NCBI GenBank assembly: GCA_965279595.1
Contig: CBDIIF010000006.1
Coordinates: 1 to 38,774 of the forward strand
Length of the DNA: 38,774 nucleotides
Reading direction: 5' to 3'
Source: CAIKLP01 sp965279595
GTDB taxonomy: Bacteria; Bacteroidota; Bacteroidia; Sphingobacteriales; Sphingobacteriaceae
This document shows, one piece after another, positions 1 to 9,928 of the stretch. Position 1 is the stretch's first letter. Each line of letters opens with the position of its first letter. The notes under the pieces were generated by a model. The model was not told where the DNA came from. It made no database searches and worked only from the letters and a program-made list of their open reading frames with translations. The position numbers and the translations under genes are program-made.

Positions 1-322
1 CTTATGAACCGTGAGGAATTTAATTTGTAAATGTTTATCTATTACATTATTAATTTGAAACTTTTAAGATATTAAATATTAGTACCTAATTAAAGATTAT
101 TATATACTTGGAGACAATTATGCTTAAGATTATTGGGTTCCTTGCTAGGTTAATAAGTTTAATAATTATTATTGGGCTCCAGAAGATTCCTTATTGGATT
201 CCTTGTTTAGGTCCTTATTGGGTTCCTTGTTGAGATCCTTAGAAGTTTCGATATTAAACACCATTTAGTGTTCCATTTTCATTCCCTTGTGGTGTTCCTT
301 AATGAGTTCCCTATTGAAACAT
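1..322 (-). CDS. Q/G-rich N-terminus of a second VWA/alpha-kinase-like gene (partial, cut by left edge)
   Basis: Read on the minus strand from the ATG at 322 with TAA/TAG as Gln, the frame gives MFQQGTHQGTPQGNENGT, then YRNFQGSQQGTQQGPKQG. This is the same low-complexity Gln-Gly style as the N-terminus of the complete VWA/alpha-kinase gene at 1,818-5,026 (QYGFQQETQQGFQQGG). Past about position 150 the frame loses this character, so either a short intron follows or the copy is decayed. The rest lies outside the window. Together with the relic at 1,115-1,260 it suggests a tandem family. Identity rests only on compositional and positional similarity. Confidence 0.35.
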
Positions 323-1114
323 GTTTGGAAGAACTTCATTCTTCATACTTTAAAAGTCTTGTAAGTTGGTCTATTCTTTTTTAATAGAATAATAGACTCA
401 TAAGTAAAAATTAATATCTTTTCCTAGATGAGAATATTTTTAAATGATTTTAATGAAGACATCTTTATCTAGCCTTGTATAATATTACCAAATATATTGT
501 TTACTTTATATTTTATGCTTTTTTTTCATATAGATTTATCAAATAAAGGCAGGGATCTAAAATCTGTAAAATTACTATATGTTAAGGTCTAGAAATCAGA
601 TATTTTGAGAATAAAGAAATAAATAAAAATTACAATATTTATATTAATTAAATATTTATTAAAGTATATTTGGAGCGTGTAGTTCCTAAAAGTAGGACTA
701 TACTTACTCTAAGGTATTATTCTTATAATTATTGATAGAAAACAACAGGAAAAGGATGCACCTTAAAAGTAGTGAAAAAAATCACTAGAATACCTAAAGT
801 TGATAAAGCCCCTCATTTATTGAATATTATATATATTCTTAAACAAAATCAAAAATCTATAAAGTCTGTTGACCTCTTCTCTAAATAGCTGAAGTTCAAA
901 TAGAAAAGTTTCAAAATTTGAGATATATTAGATTCATAATTTAAATTTTTATTTTTAAAATCCTAGAGACTTTTTAATAATGTCTGGCTATTCAAAAAAA
1001 AGCTAAGGAACCAGTTTCAGATCAATACTTTTATGCCCTAAGGAACTGATCAAGTTTTTTGGTATTTAACATGTAATTACATTTGAAATGATGCTTTCAC
1101 TGTCATATCCAGAT
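323..1114. other. AT-rich spacer containing dispersed repeat copy 1
   Basis: No convincing ciliate reading frame is visible. The only structure I see is the repeat copy at 636-925, described separately. Confidence 0.5.
636..925. repeat. Dispersed ~290 bp repeat with hairpins, copy 1
   Basis: Similar, with small indels, to 5,767-6,055. Shared landmarks in order: a TAGTTCCTAAAAGTAGGACT inverted-repeat-like block, AAAAGG...ACCTT, a perfect five-base stem AGTGA/TCACT with an A-rich loop, a tail AGAATA..TAAAGTT..AAGCCCCTCA (about 786-823), and CCTCTTCTCTAAATAGCTGA. It lies about 310 bp upstream of the minus-strand start at 322, as copy 2 lies upstream of the start at 5,026. Confidence 0.6.
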
Positions 1115-1260
1115 TATACTTCTCAGCTAATTAATTTTTACTCCTGTCAAGTCTCATCGTATTCTCTTTTCGATAATTTATATTATTTACCTGATTTATT
1201 GCAAAATTTCATGATACTATAAATATCTCTTAACTCCTTAAATATAAAATAATGCCTTTA
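1115..1260 (-). pseudogene. Decayed C-terminal fragment of an alpha-kinase gene
   Basis: The minus strand resembles the 3' end of the intact alpha-kinase gene around its last intron. AAGGAGT, TTTTGCA, AATCAGGTAAATA and the following A/T run line up with positions 2,010-1,860, and the GCTAatTA..TTTTTA block further on aligns too. The fragment cannot be translated: stops and indels break the DVQGVG-to-TDP region. It is therefore read as a relic of a tandem duplicate, not a functional gene. The alignment was made by eye and is moderate. Confidence 0.4.
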
Positions 1261-1534
1261 ATAAAAGAAATATACACTCTGGGTGAGCTAATCAAATGAA
1301 GTTTATAATTCCTTCTTTCGAATGATCAAAATTGAAATGGTTCTTGATATAATAATTGCAGATTACTTGTTATTCTGAAAGTGTAGAGCTATAAATAATA
1401 GTCATAATTAAAAATATAGCCTTAATATTCTATGGGCAAGATGTCGAAATAATTGATATCTATTTTTAGAATACAAAAATTATTGTAATTTATTCAAGAG
1501 TATAATATTAAGGTCTCAGATTTGAATAATTTAA

Positions 1535-1755
1535 CTAACTCAAAGAAATTTTATAACCATCTTTGAAGTTTGGTTCACTTAGTTTCTTTTCCGTATTAAT
1601 ATTAAAAACTCTAAAGTTAAGGGTTTTATAGCCTTCAAGACAAAATATACTTTATTGTTAAATAGACCTTGCAATCCTGAAAATAAAAATGAATCAACTG
1701 AAAAAATTAAAAAATCACTTGATCCCAATACTCTGATGGGATATTTTGTTTAATT
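1535..1755 (+). pseudogene. Possible coding relic with a family-B polymerase-like motif
   Basis: A plus-strand frame, ciliate code, reads FITIFEVWFTQFLFRI, then FKTKYTLLLNRPCNPENK, then SLDPNTLMGYFVQLEF. The last segment resembles the exonuclease-region motif DPDIL-GYE-Q of DNA polymerase zeta (REV3). A TGA lies just upstream, no start is visible, and downstream the frame runs into the antisense of the alpha-kinase gene. It may be a gene fragment or an exon whose partners are lost. The assignment rests on about 14 residues and is weak. Confidence 0.2.
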
Positions 1756-1817
1756 AGAATTTTAAAACATCTTAATCTTTAAAAAAATTATAAAAGTTCT
1801 AAAAAAATTTATATAAT

Positions 1818-4800
1818 TCAATCTATCTCAATGTCCATAACACTTAAAATTTCTCTTGCTAGTTATTTTTTATTCTCAAAGTTAACCATGTACATTCCTT
1901 ATCCATCTACACCCATATCAGTATCATCATAATTGCCTTTTTAAATAAATTATATATTTACCTGATTGAGTGCAAATCGCTGGATCTGTAAAATAAATGC
2001 CTACTCCTTGAACATCACATATCATGTATTGGAATCCACTGATTTAATAAGTATAAAAGGTAAATGCTTATGCAGTTTAATTCATTATTGTTTCTTCTCC
2101 TAGAATAAATCCCCAATTATTGTTATATTTTACAAAATCTCCATCAAAGAATCTCTCAGCAATCCAAAATTTATCTTCATTTATGAATAAATAGTACCAT
2201 TAGATTCCTTTAATATGAGAAAATCAGAATACTAAATCTGTGGGATATGTTTATGGGATTTCCCTTTTTAATCGTACTTTTCCCTTAAATCCCTCATGAA
2301 TTTGGTCATTAGATTTTTGCAAATCAAATGTGATCTACACTCTTTCTTAGCCATATCTAATGAAGTATAAAATCCTTCTAAAGGCATTTTGATAACATAC
2401 AGATGTTATTATGGATCATTAATTTTCTTCAATGGATCATTCTTTTTCTTCATTAGATAAACACTCTTCATCATACCAAATGCAAATGGAGCTTTTGTTC
2501 TAATACAAATCCAATAACCTTCTTCCACTGTATAGAAATCCTCTGGAGGTATATTCGATATACTCTTTAAATTTTCTTAAAAAAATTAATATAATTATAT
2601 ACTTTCGAAAGATTGAGCCTTCAGCTCTACTCTATAGACTTAAAATCTATTTACTACTATGATATTAGGATCCTAATCAAATTGCTTGAAATTTTTGTTT
2701 CTGCATAATGCTTCCATTGCTCCATCCTTTGTTTTAGGTTTCTCAGTTTACTTTTCCTTAGTCTTTGAACTATTATTATTTGTTCCTGTACTAGTCGCAG
2801 ATGCTACTTTTATTAAATCGATTAAAGCCTTCCAAATATCTTCTGTTTTAGTTTTTTGTAAATCGAAAGGCAAGAACAATTCTTCTTTACCCTTTCTTTT
2901 ATAAATTGCTTAGAATTCTTAAATCATTTTTGAAGTCAATCCAACAAATTAGATACCAATCAACATAATTTCCTATTATATCATCAAGTCAATAACTTCT
3001 TCGATATCATCTTCTGGATAATCATCACCGCAATTGGCATCATGATACTTTTTCCCATGACATGGAGCATCACAAATTAAGACTGCAATTCTAAATTTGG
3101 TATTCCATTTTAATTTGGTAACCATTTGTTTAAATCCACCTTTTATATCTTCACAAGCATCACCTCCTCCTGAGCATCCTAATTTTTGTAAGTAATCAAC
3201 TATTTTTTTGGAATCTTCAGTGAATTCGTGCTGATGGTATTGATTTCCTAATTTCTTGAATTCAGCAATATCTTAGTATGCTACAGTTGACCAGCTAGCG
3301 TTTCTACCTGTTTCTTTCTTTATTGCTTCTACACTTCCTTAGATACAATCAGAAGTTTATTTTTTATAGGATTCCATAGATCCTGTTATGTCTACTACAA
3401 AACAAACCTCCATCTTGCCGAAAGCCTCTTTGGCTCTTTTTTTTAACTCAAGCATTAACTTTTTTTTCTCCTCAGCATTTTATTATAGAATTTATTTTTC
3501 TTGAAGTTACTTTTATTATTATTCCTCTAGATTTTTTTTCATTTGCTATTCTTAAAGTAATTTGTTTTTATTCTCCTTTTCTAGTTTTTGCTAGTTTCTT
3601 TCTTCTTCCTCTTTTTTTTATTTCTAAATCATCTTTTATATGTCTGGGTTACCTTGATTATTAGACTTTTATAATTCTTTGAATGTTTTATCCAATAATT
3701 CTTCTTAATTTTTAATCCTTTATTACGAGAACTCTAAGTCACTCTGTAATTCTTAATTTTTTTCTTTCAACTCTGTTATTTATTGATTGGCATTTTTTAA
3801 TAATTTTTTAGATCCTTCAATACTTTAGTCTTTCTCTATAATAGTCTTTTCTAATTATCTAATTTCCTTTCTCAGTAATGCAGTTTATGCGAGCTCATCC
3901 CTAAATGAAGCTCCTTCTTTCTCAACTTATTGTTACAGTTTTTGAATATTACTTTGATATTCTTAATTTTATTCTCTTAATTATTATATTTCTTAAATAT
4001 CTTCAGCATTAGAGCCATTTGAAGACTCGCTTTTCATTTTAAATATTTAATTTTAAAGCTATTTGATCTTTTCTTGATACTAAGTATTTTCAGCTTACAA
4101 CTATGATACTATTTATTCCGATTTGCCCTATACAGATCCTTTAATCAGGTTGTCTCTTTAAATCAAATCGTTTTATTTATTTTCAATTTCATCCTTTAGA
4201 TTCTAAACCTAAATTTTGAGATTATTAATTTCACTCTACTTAGTAGTTGATAATAATTTTAATTTCTTCTCCAATTGTTCTATTTATTCTGTTTTATCAT
4301 TTATCTCCAATTATAAGGATTCTGCTAACTATTCATTAGTCAGACTATTCCTTTTCTTCTCAGCTTTCAATTATTCTTTAAACATAATAATTTTTTATAT
4401 CTTTCTTTATCTCTTTTCTTCTTTTGCCTCTAACTACTCTTTTAATTTTTTAATTTCCTCTCTTAAATTTTTTACCTCATCTGTTTATAGCTTGAAAGGA
4501 TTGGGCTGTAAGGTATTATTCTAAGGTACCATGAACTGATTCATGTTGGGATTAATTGACATCTAAGGAATATTATTTTATGTTCCAAAGGACATATTTT
4601 GTTCTAAAAATGTAATATATAATTACTTTATTATGTGTTAAGCTATTGCTGAATCGGATTAATAGGCTAGAAATTTCTTTATTGGAATGATTTGGGGCCA
4701 ACCAATTGACTGCCTAATTGTCCAACTTATTAGATTCCCTATTGGTATTGACCTACTTATTGACTAACTTATGGACCTCCTTACTAGAATCCTTATTGAG

Positions 4801-5026
4801 TCTCTTATTAGAATCCATATTGGCTTTCTTATTGTTGTCCTCCATTTTGATAATTTGTTTAGAAACCTTGTTATGGATTTTATTAAGGAGCTAATATTAA
4901 TTATACAATAAAACCTGCTAACCCTGATTAAGCAGAGCTCTATTATGAATTCCCTAGAAATTATATTTGATGAAGTGGTGGATTAAATTGTTAGTTTTAC
5001 AGAAGGTTTTACTATTAGAAATTCAT
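1818..5026 (-). CDS. VWA-domain alpha-protein kinase (VwkA-like), 1,028 aa, six exons
   Basis: Predicted Ser/Thr kinase of the MHCK/EF2K alpha-kinase family fused to a von Willebrand A domain, as in Dictyostelium VwkA. Exons run 5,026-4,915, 4,890-4,627, 4,603-2,603, 2,575-2,198, 2,174-1,962 and 1,936-1,818, with introns of 24, 23, 27, 23 and 25 nt; the spliced length is 1,029 codons. Residues 1-130 are Gln/Gly/Asn-rich. About 150-520 are coiled coil (NLREEIKKLKEQLEAK). About 525-665 are VWA with MIDAS motif VVDITGS. About 795-1,028 are the kinase, with VIK lysine near 854, YNNNWGF, AQAF, the catalytic DVQG Asp near 972, and FTDP. The usual C-terminal HxC..C zinc ligands are absent, so the fold may be less stable or differently built. 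Start chosen as the first ATG giving the continuous Q-rich frame. Confidence 0.9.
1937..1961 (-). other. 25-nt intron, GTA...AAG
   Basis: Joins FTDPAICTQS to GNYDDTDMGVDG. Unspliced, the frame would end at a TGA a few codons later. Confidence 0.75.
2175..2197 (-). other. 23-nt intron, GTA...AAG
   Basis: Joins FLILKESN to DKFWIAERFF inside the kinase N-lobe. Without it the frame does not match the conserved C-lobe. Confidence 0.7.
2576..2602 (-). other. 27-nt intron, GTA...AAG
   Basis: Separates the VWA-to-kinase linker (VELKAQSFE) from KNLKSISNIPPEDF; frame is restored by removal. The 3' end is AAG where TAG is the norm. Confidence 0.7.
4604..4626 (-). other. 23-nt intron, GTA...TAG
   Basis: Joins ...QLNTQQ to KQNMSFGTQNN in frame; unspliced, the Q-rich frame would diverge from the coiled-coil frame. 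Confidence 0.85.
4891..4914 (-). other. 24-nt spliceosomal intron, GTT...TAG
   Basis: Its removal joins the first 37 codons in frame (phase 1) to the Q/G-rich region, and the total coding length becomes a multiple of three only with all five introns removed. It is typical of Paramecium intron size. Confidence 0.75.
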
Positions 5027-6219
5027 CTACTGCTATGGGTTTTAAGACTAGCCTTAGGGAGGTTAATTATTCATATAAATTAATTCATCATGTCAGGAAA
5101 CTTACTTGTCTTTATACCCTTTTTAATTCTATTAATATTAATAGAATTTGTTTATAATCTTAATTCTTATTTATTTTTTTTATTCATGAAATGGTCAATA
5201 GTAACAATGTAAATTGCTGACAGTGTATAGAATGCATCACGAATTAGAAAGTGAAGAGTTATAGAGAATCACTTTAGAGTATTAATATTAATAACTTAAG
5301 AATATCATCCTTTTTTACTTAAAAATTTAAGAAATGAAGTTTTTATGTCATATATTGTTTATTACTTAGATATCTTGACCCACAAAATCGGATGATTATT
5401 GATATTTTTTGAATCAAGTATAGATACATTTATCACAAAAATTTATTGATTTGTAATCTAAAATCTATTTTAAATAAACCAGATTAATTAAAATACAGAA
5501 AAAATTTCAATATATGTGAGATTTTCACAGAAATTTAATTCAGTCAATTAATATTATTTAATTATTAATAGATTAGGTGCACACAGTCCATGTATACTGA
5601 AAGGTGATATCAATATATTTAATAGATAACAACTAATAAAGTGTGCCCCTAGGTGTAGAAATAATAAGTTTTAGAATATTTAAAGTTAATTGAGCCCTCA
5701 TATATTGTTAAATATTTTGTAATTATAATTATTCAGCTATTTAAAGTATACAAAAAGAATTAATTTATCAATATTAATATTAATTAAATATTTATTAAAG
5801 TAGATTGGGAGCATGTAGTTCCTAAAAGTAGGACTATACTTACTTTCAGGTATTATTGTCAATTATCATTTATAGGAAACTACAGGAAAAGGTTGCACCT
5901 TTTAAGTAGTGAAAAATATCACTAGAATATTTAAAGTTAATGGATCCCCTCATTTATTGATTATTATACACATTCTTAAAATAAATACAAAACTCTATGT
6001 AGCCTCTTCTCTAAATAGCTGAATTCCAAATAGAAATAATTTCAAAATTTGAGAATAATTTATAAATGTTTTATGATTCTGCAGAGACCATTAGAAGAGT
6101 AGAATACTATATCTCCTTTGCTATTCGCTAAGATTATCTTGTGAGAAAAAAAATATCTCTTAAGATTAAAAATTTAATTTGTAGCATAAAAGTATGTAAA
6201 TAAATTTTATTTTCAAACC
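5027..6219. other. AT-rich intergenic region with dispersed repeats
   Basis: No supported gene. It holds two copies of the conserved tail motif (5,672 and 5,924) and the long repeat at 5,767-6,055. The stretch 5,560-5,710 carries arms AGGTGCACAC (5,575-5,584) and GTGTGCCCCT (5,641-5,650), which can pair at nine of ten positions. Confidence 0.5.
5767..6055. repeat. Dispersed ~290 bp repeat with hairpins, copy 2
   Basis: Counterpart of 636-925. It contains a perfect stem AAAAGGT-TGC-ACCTTTT (about 5,887-5,903), then AGTGA-AAAATA-TCACT, then the tail AGAATATTTAAAGTTAATGG with ATCCCCTCATTTATTGA. It ends in CCTCTTCTCTAAATAGCTGA followed by TTTCAAAATTTGAGA, as does copy 1. Confidence 0.65.
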
Positions 6220-6960
6220 TCAATGAATACTTGTATTTATGCTTAACGATTTAATCTTTAAATACAGTGATTTTAAAAAAGAATGTGATTCTGATTTCAT
6301 TGATATTATAAAAATTATCTTAGAGGAAATAATAATTTTTAAATAAAAGATAAAAGGAAATTCATTTCTGTAAGAAGACAACATTTTCTTAATTGTCATA
6401 AATAGATTATTCTGCTTACCCAATATCTTTATCATTAAACCTTAAATCCTCTATTGATTTAATTTTCCTAATTTAATCATATCAATTTTTAACTTATCTA
6501 TTATTAAAATTTAGCTTGTACTCAATTCAAAGAGCAAGAGTATCATTTCTGTGACTTTTTGATATTTATCAGTTAATTTAATAAAATTTGATCCATATAA
6601 ACAAGTTATCAGATTCTTATTTAATTGATTTTTGACAGGTTTCTCCTCGAATATTTGTCAGGTTTTTAAAGTTTCTTATTCTTTCTCTAGGTGATTGATA
6701 GTTTATCCATAATTCTGATTAACATTATCTTTTTTTAGATTTAGTGAATCATTCTTAATTCCATCTAACCTTTTATTCAAGTCACTCAACTAACCATATA
6801 AAATATCTAGTAAAAATATAGTAGCAAGTCGTATTTAAATTAGTGTAAGGTAAATAAAAGCAATAGATTAATGAAAATCAATAAATGGGAGTCATTAGTT
6901 TCAAATTACAAGTATGTTAAAAATATTATCTACTCCATTTTGATCAAGTTATTCGGATTC
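6220..6960 (-). pseudogene. Broken coiled-coil reading frame
   Basis: With the ciliate code, a minus-strand frame gives DILYGQLSDLNKRLDGIKND, then INHLEKEQETLKT, a TGA at 6,660-6,658, and then in the same frame QIFEEKPVKNQLNKNLITCL onward for about 145 codons to the TGA at 6,222-6,220. A short exon-like piece (MIQESEQLDQNGVDNIFNIL) lies upstream near 6,970-6,900, separated by about 100 nt with GT...AG ends. The heptad-rich first part resembles the coiled coil of the VWA/alpha-kinase gene, but no VWA or kinase follows. I read it as a decayed relative; a genuine short gene is possible. Confidence 0.35.
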
Positions 6961-7794
6961 TTGTATCATAAACTTATGTGCTTTGTTAATTTTAAATTTT
7001 CTTATCTTATCATATGAAATATCTTGCTTAGATAGGAAATTCATATAATATTTGATGAAATTTGATATCATAAAATTGATAAATTAAATAATAAAAAAGA
7101 AGCAGATTATGTGCTTGCAGCTCATAAGACGCTTTCTTCTGATACTTTGAAGTATAAATAAATTAATAAATTAAGTATGCACTGATGCGACTGTGCATCG
7201 ATGAAAAATGAAAAATAAGATTAGAAGATTTAAAGTTAATGGAGCCCCTCATTGATATATATTTTAAATATATATAACAGATATGAAATACCATTCTCAT
7301 GAATTCAAAATGAACAAAATAAAATACGCTCAGAGATATTATATAGTCATCATTTTAAAAATAACTATGATCTTGATTTTACATAAATTTCTCGATTTAT
7401 TACATCTTCGGTTTTTCAATGGAGCGGGCATCACTTAAAAAAAAATATGGAGCTCCTATTCTCTTATTTTAACTCGTATATTTATTATATTTTCAGAAAT
7501 TTTCATAAGGTATTTAAGAAAAGTCAGGACTCTTTCAATCCTTTCCAGTAATCGTTCTTAAAGTATTGTTATCCAACTTGTTTATAAATACTTGATAATT
7601 ACAAGTCCATATTATGCTTTTAAAGAAATTGAATATTGGTCTCCTTTAAAACAATGTTCAAGTTTCTATTTAGAACAGTACCATAATCTCCATTTCATTA
7701 GGATATTTGTTAAATAAGCCTTCTTACAAGGTGTATAAATAAAATAACTTATACTTTTTAGAATATTATAATTTTTGTTGAATTTATTAATATT
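6961..7794. other. Region without supported gene upstream of the relic
   Basis: It contains the hairpin/tail copy at 7,177-7,260. The minus strand is open with the ciliate code around 7,310-7,730 (for example KAYLTNILMKWRLWYCSK) but shows no family motif. It could be another decayed piece of the kinase family. Confidence 0.3.
7177..7260. repeat. Hairpin plus conserved tail, fourth copy
   Basis: A perfect stem ATGCAC (7,177-7,182) / GTGCAT (7,193-7,198) is followed at 7,223 by AGAAGATTTAAAGTTAATGG with AGCCCCTCATTGA, the same tail as at 786, 5,672 and 5,924. The hairpin sequence differs between copies while the tail is kept. Confidence 0.55.
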
Positions 7795-8700
7795 TCATTC
7801 TATATCAATATCTAATAAATCCAATATTTCTTGAATTAGATGCTTTTTATCATCGAGATTGATCATATATCTCGATATCCCATCGAATCCCATATCTTAA
7901 TTGTGCGATGGTCCTAATTTTTATATACTATCATCATTGTTTATTGCAAAATCAACAATTTAATTACCACAAACAGAAATATTATTGATCATTAAGATAT
8001 AATTACTTGTAACGTATGTGTAAATCGTAAAAGCTTGCACTAAGTAATTTTAAATACTAGGAATAGAGCTTATATAACCCCAATTACTGTTATATTTGAT
8101 AACTTTTCCAATAGGCTTTCTTATACAAATCTTAAATTCCTTAGCTTTTAAATCTTATAAAATATATATTTATTCAAAATCCTCTAATAATAGATATCTT
8201 TCTAGTGGTATCTTTTTAATTTAACACTTTTCTTTAAGCAAATGCAGAAATTTTTTTAAATAATGGGAAAAGATACCATAATTTCTGCATTACTCAATTG
8301 CATCGGATAAAAAGCTTAATTTAGGAGTATCCATAAACTGATATTAATTATCATCAATTTCAAAAGACCCCTCTGATATCTCAACATTACAAATTTATTT
8401 CACAAAGGCTTGAATTGAATTTTCATCCCTCAATAATTCCTAAATTGTTTTTAAATAATAAATAATGTAATTGCCATAGTTATTATATAAGAAAGACATA
8501 ATCTTATCATTTTAGTCATTAATTTACTTAATTTCCTTATTATACTACTATTACTATTTTGACAATTGAATAGTTAATTTTAATAATTTCTCTTCTAGCA
8601 CATATTTAGTAGATAATGACATTGATTGAACTTTTGTTTGTATATCAGAATTATATTTTTCTATTTCCAATTCCGAATCCGAATTAAATACTGTCTAATT
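7795..8700 (-). CDS. Alpha-kinase-like pseudokinase (5' end uncertain)
   Basis: One uninterrupted ciliate frame of 302 codons to TGA at 7,795. The C-terminal half is collinear with the VWA/alpha-kinase gene: IKYNSNWGYI matches VKYNNNWGFI, VQAFTIYTYVTSNY matches AQAFTFYTYQISGF, and QDMGFDGISRYMINLDDKKH matches TDMGVDGQGMYMVNFENKKQ. The catalytic block DVQGVG has become NISVCG, and the N-lobe VIK lysine lies in a segment reading YQFMDTPKL, so phosphotransfer is not expected. Residues about 1-80 are a short coiled coil (LEEKLLKLTIQLSKQQQQ). There is no VWA domain. A TGA just upstream of 8,700 and no nearby ATG mean that either an upstream exon is missing from this model or the start is the internal ATG near 8,630. 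Confidence 0.75.
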
Positions 8701-8982
8701 GAATCAATATGGATTAAAAGTTCTAATAGAATTACACAAAAAATAAAATAATTGGCATTTAATTTATAGTAATAATGCGAAATATTTAGAGAACTATATA
8801 AGACAAATGATAAGTGTATATAAAAAAGTATAAATTATATTAATATTTGACTAATGAAAAATATTAAACTATATAATACTTATTTTTAAAATTTGCAAAA
8901 TATATATTCTTTCTTACCCTTCATGAATTACTAGTTTGCAAAAACCATTTCTAAACCTAACTAAATATTGTAAAAGAGCTTT

Positions 8983-9861
8983 ATGACTAACAATAAATAA
9001 ATATTGGATGCTACTTAGATAAGAATAAGAATCAGAAGATAAAGTGATCATCAAATTGAAAGCTCAAAAATAAAACGCTTAAATAATATAGCTCCCATAA
9101 CAAGGGTATAATAGTTGTTGAAAGCAAAACGAAAGAGATTTGTTAAATTAAGGCTTCATTGCAGTAAATATTAATGATTTTTTTTTTTAGAATTTATGGG
9201 AAAGCAATTCAAAAGCTACAATAGGAAAAGCATAAGCAAATCAGCAATTATTTAAGTCAACAAGATAAGAAAACCTTTAAGATCAAAATCATGTGGATAA
9301 AGGATTTTGGAAGAGCGAATATAAATTCAACCACTAGCTAATTCCATAACTAAAAAGGTCTCAATTATATGTTCTAAAAACTAATTGATAAAAAAGTAGA
9401 TGACCATATATCCAGAAAAACATAATAGCTTTGTTTGTTCAAAAGAAGTTTTACTCAGTTTAAGGGATGTTCTAAATTCATAAATGGTAAAAAAAAGTTA
9501 TAACTTTTTTTTTTTTATATAGAATCGAATTGAGAACCTTATACAATTTAGTGAAGAGTCAGAATAGTAATAGCTACCTTAGAAGTCTAAGTTTAGTATA
9601 GAAAAACCTAAAGTAAAGATAAATTAAGTGAAATACTTAATTAGAAAATCCTCTTATACAATATAAAATTATGTCTCGAACAGAACTGGGCTTCCAAAAC
9701 TGGAAATGAAACCATCTCTTATGGATTATTTTTAATAATTAAACTCTGCAAGGCAGGCTTATTAGACACCTACAAATGAGAGAATAAAAACTTAAGAATC
9801 ATAACATAGTTTTAGATAGAAAAATATGTTTAGGAGGCTTAAACCTTATCTTTAAAAATGA
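8983..9861 (+). CDS. Basic ciliate protein of unknown function, 271 aa, three exons
   Basis: ATG at 8,983, introns 9,164-9,190 (27 nt) and 9,487-9,522 (36 nt), TGA at 9,859-9,861; spliced length is 272 codons with no internal TGA. The protein is rich in Lys, Arg, Gln and Ser (LLKAKRKRFVKLR, KSISKSAIIQVNKIRKPL), with no transmembrane segment or recognisable domain. High positive charge would fit a nucleic-acid-binding or cytoskeletal role, but nothing specific supports that. It converges tail-to-tail with the START gene ending at 9,929, only 67 bp away. The second intron is 36 nt and free of TGA, so it could in principle be retained. Confidence 0.65.
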
Positions 9862-9928
9862 TTTTTTCTTTTTTAAGTTTTTTTAATTATATCTTGATTA
9901 CAGACATTTTTTTTAATAATATATCATA

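Noticed and set aside
690..720. ATACTTAC in the dispersed repeat as a U1 snRNA 5' end
   Set aside because: The next bases do not match U1 and no Sm site or U1 stem-loops follow.
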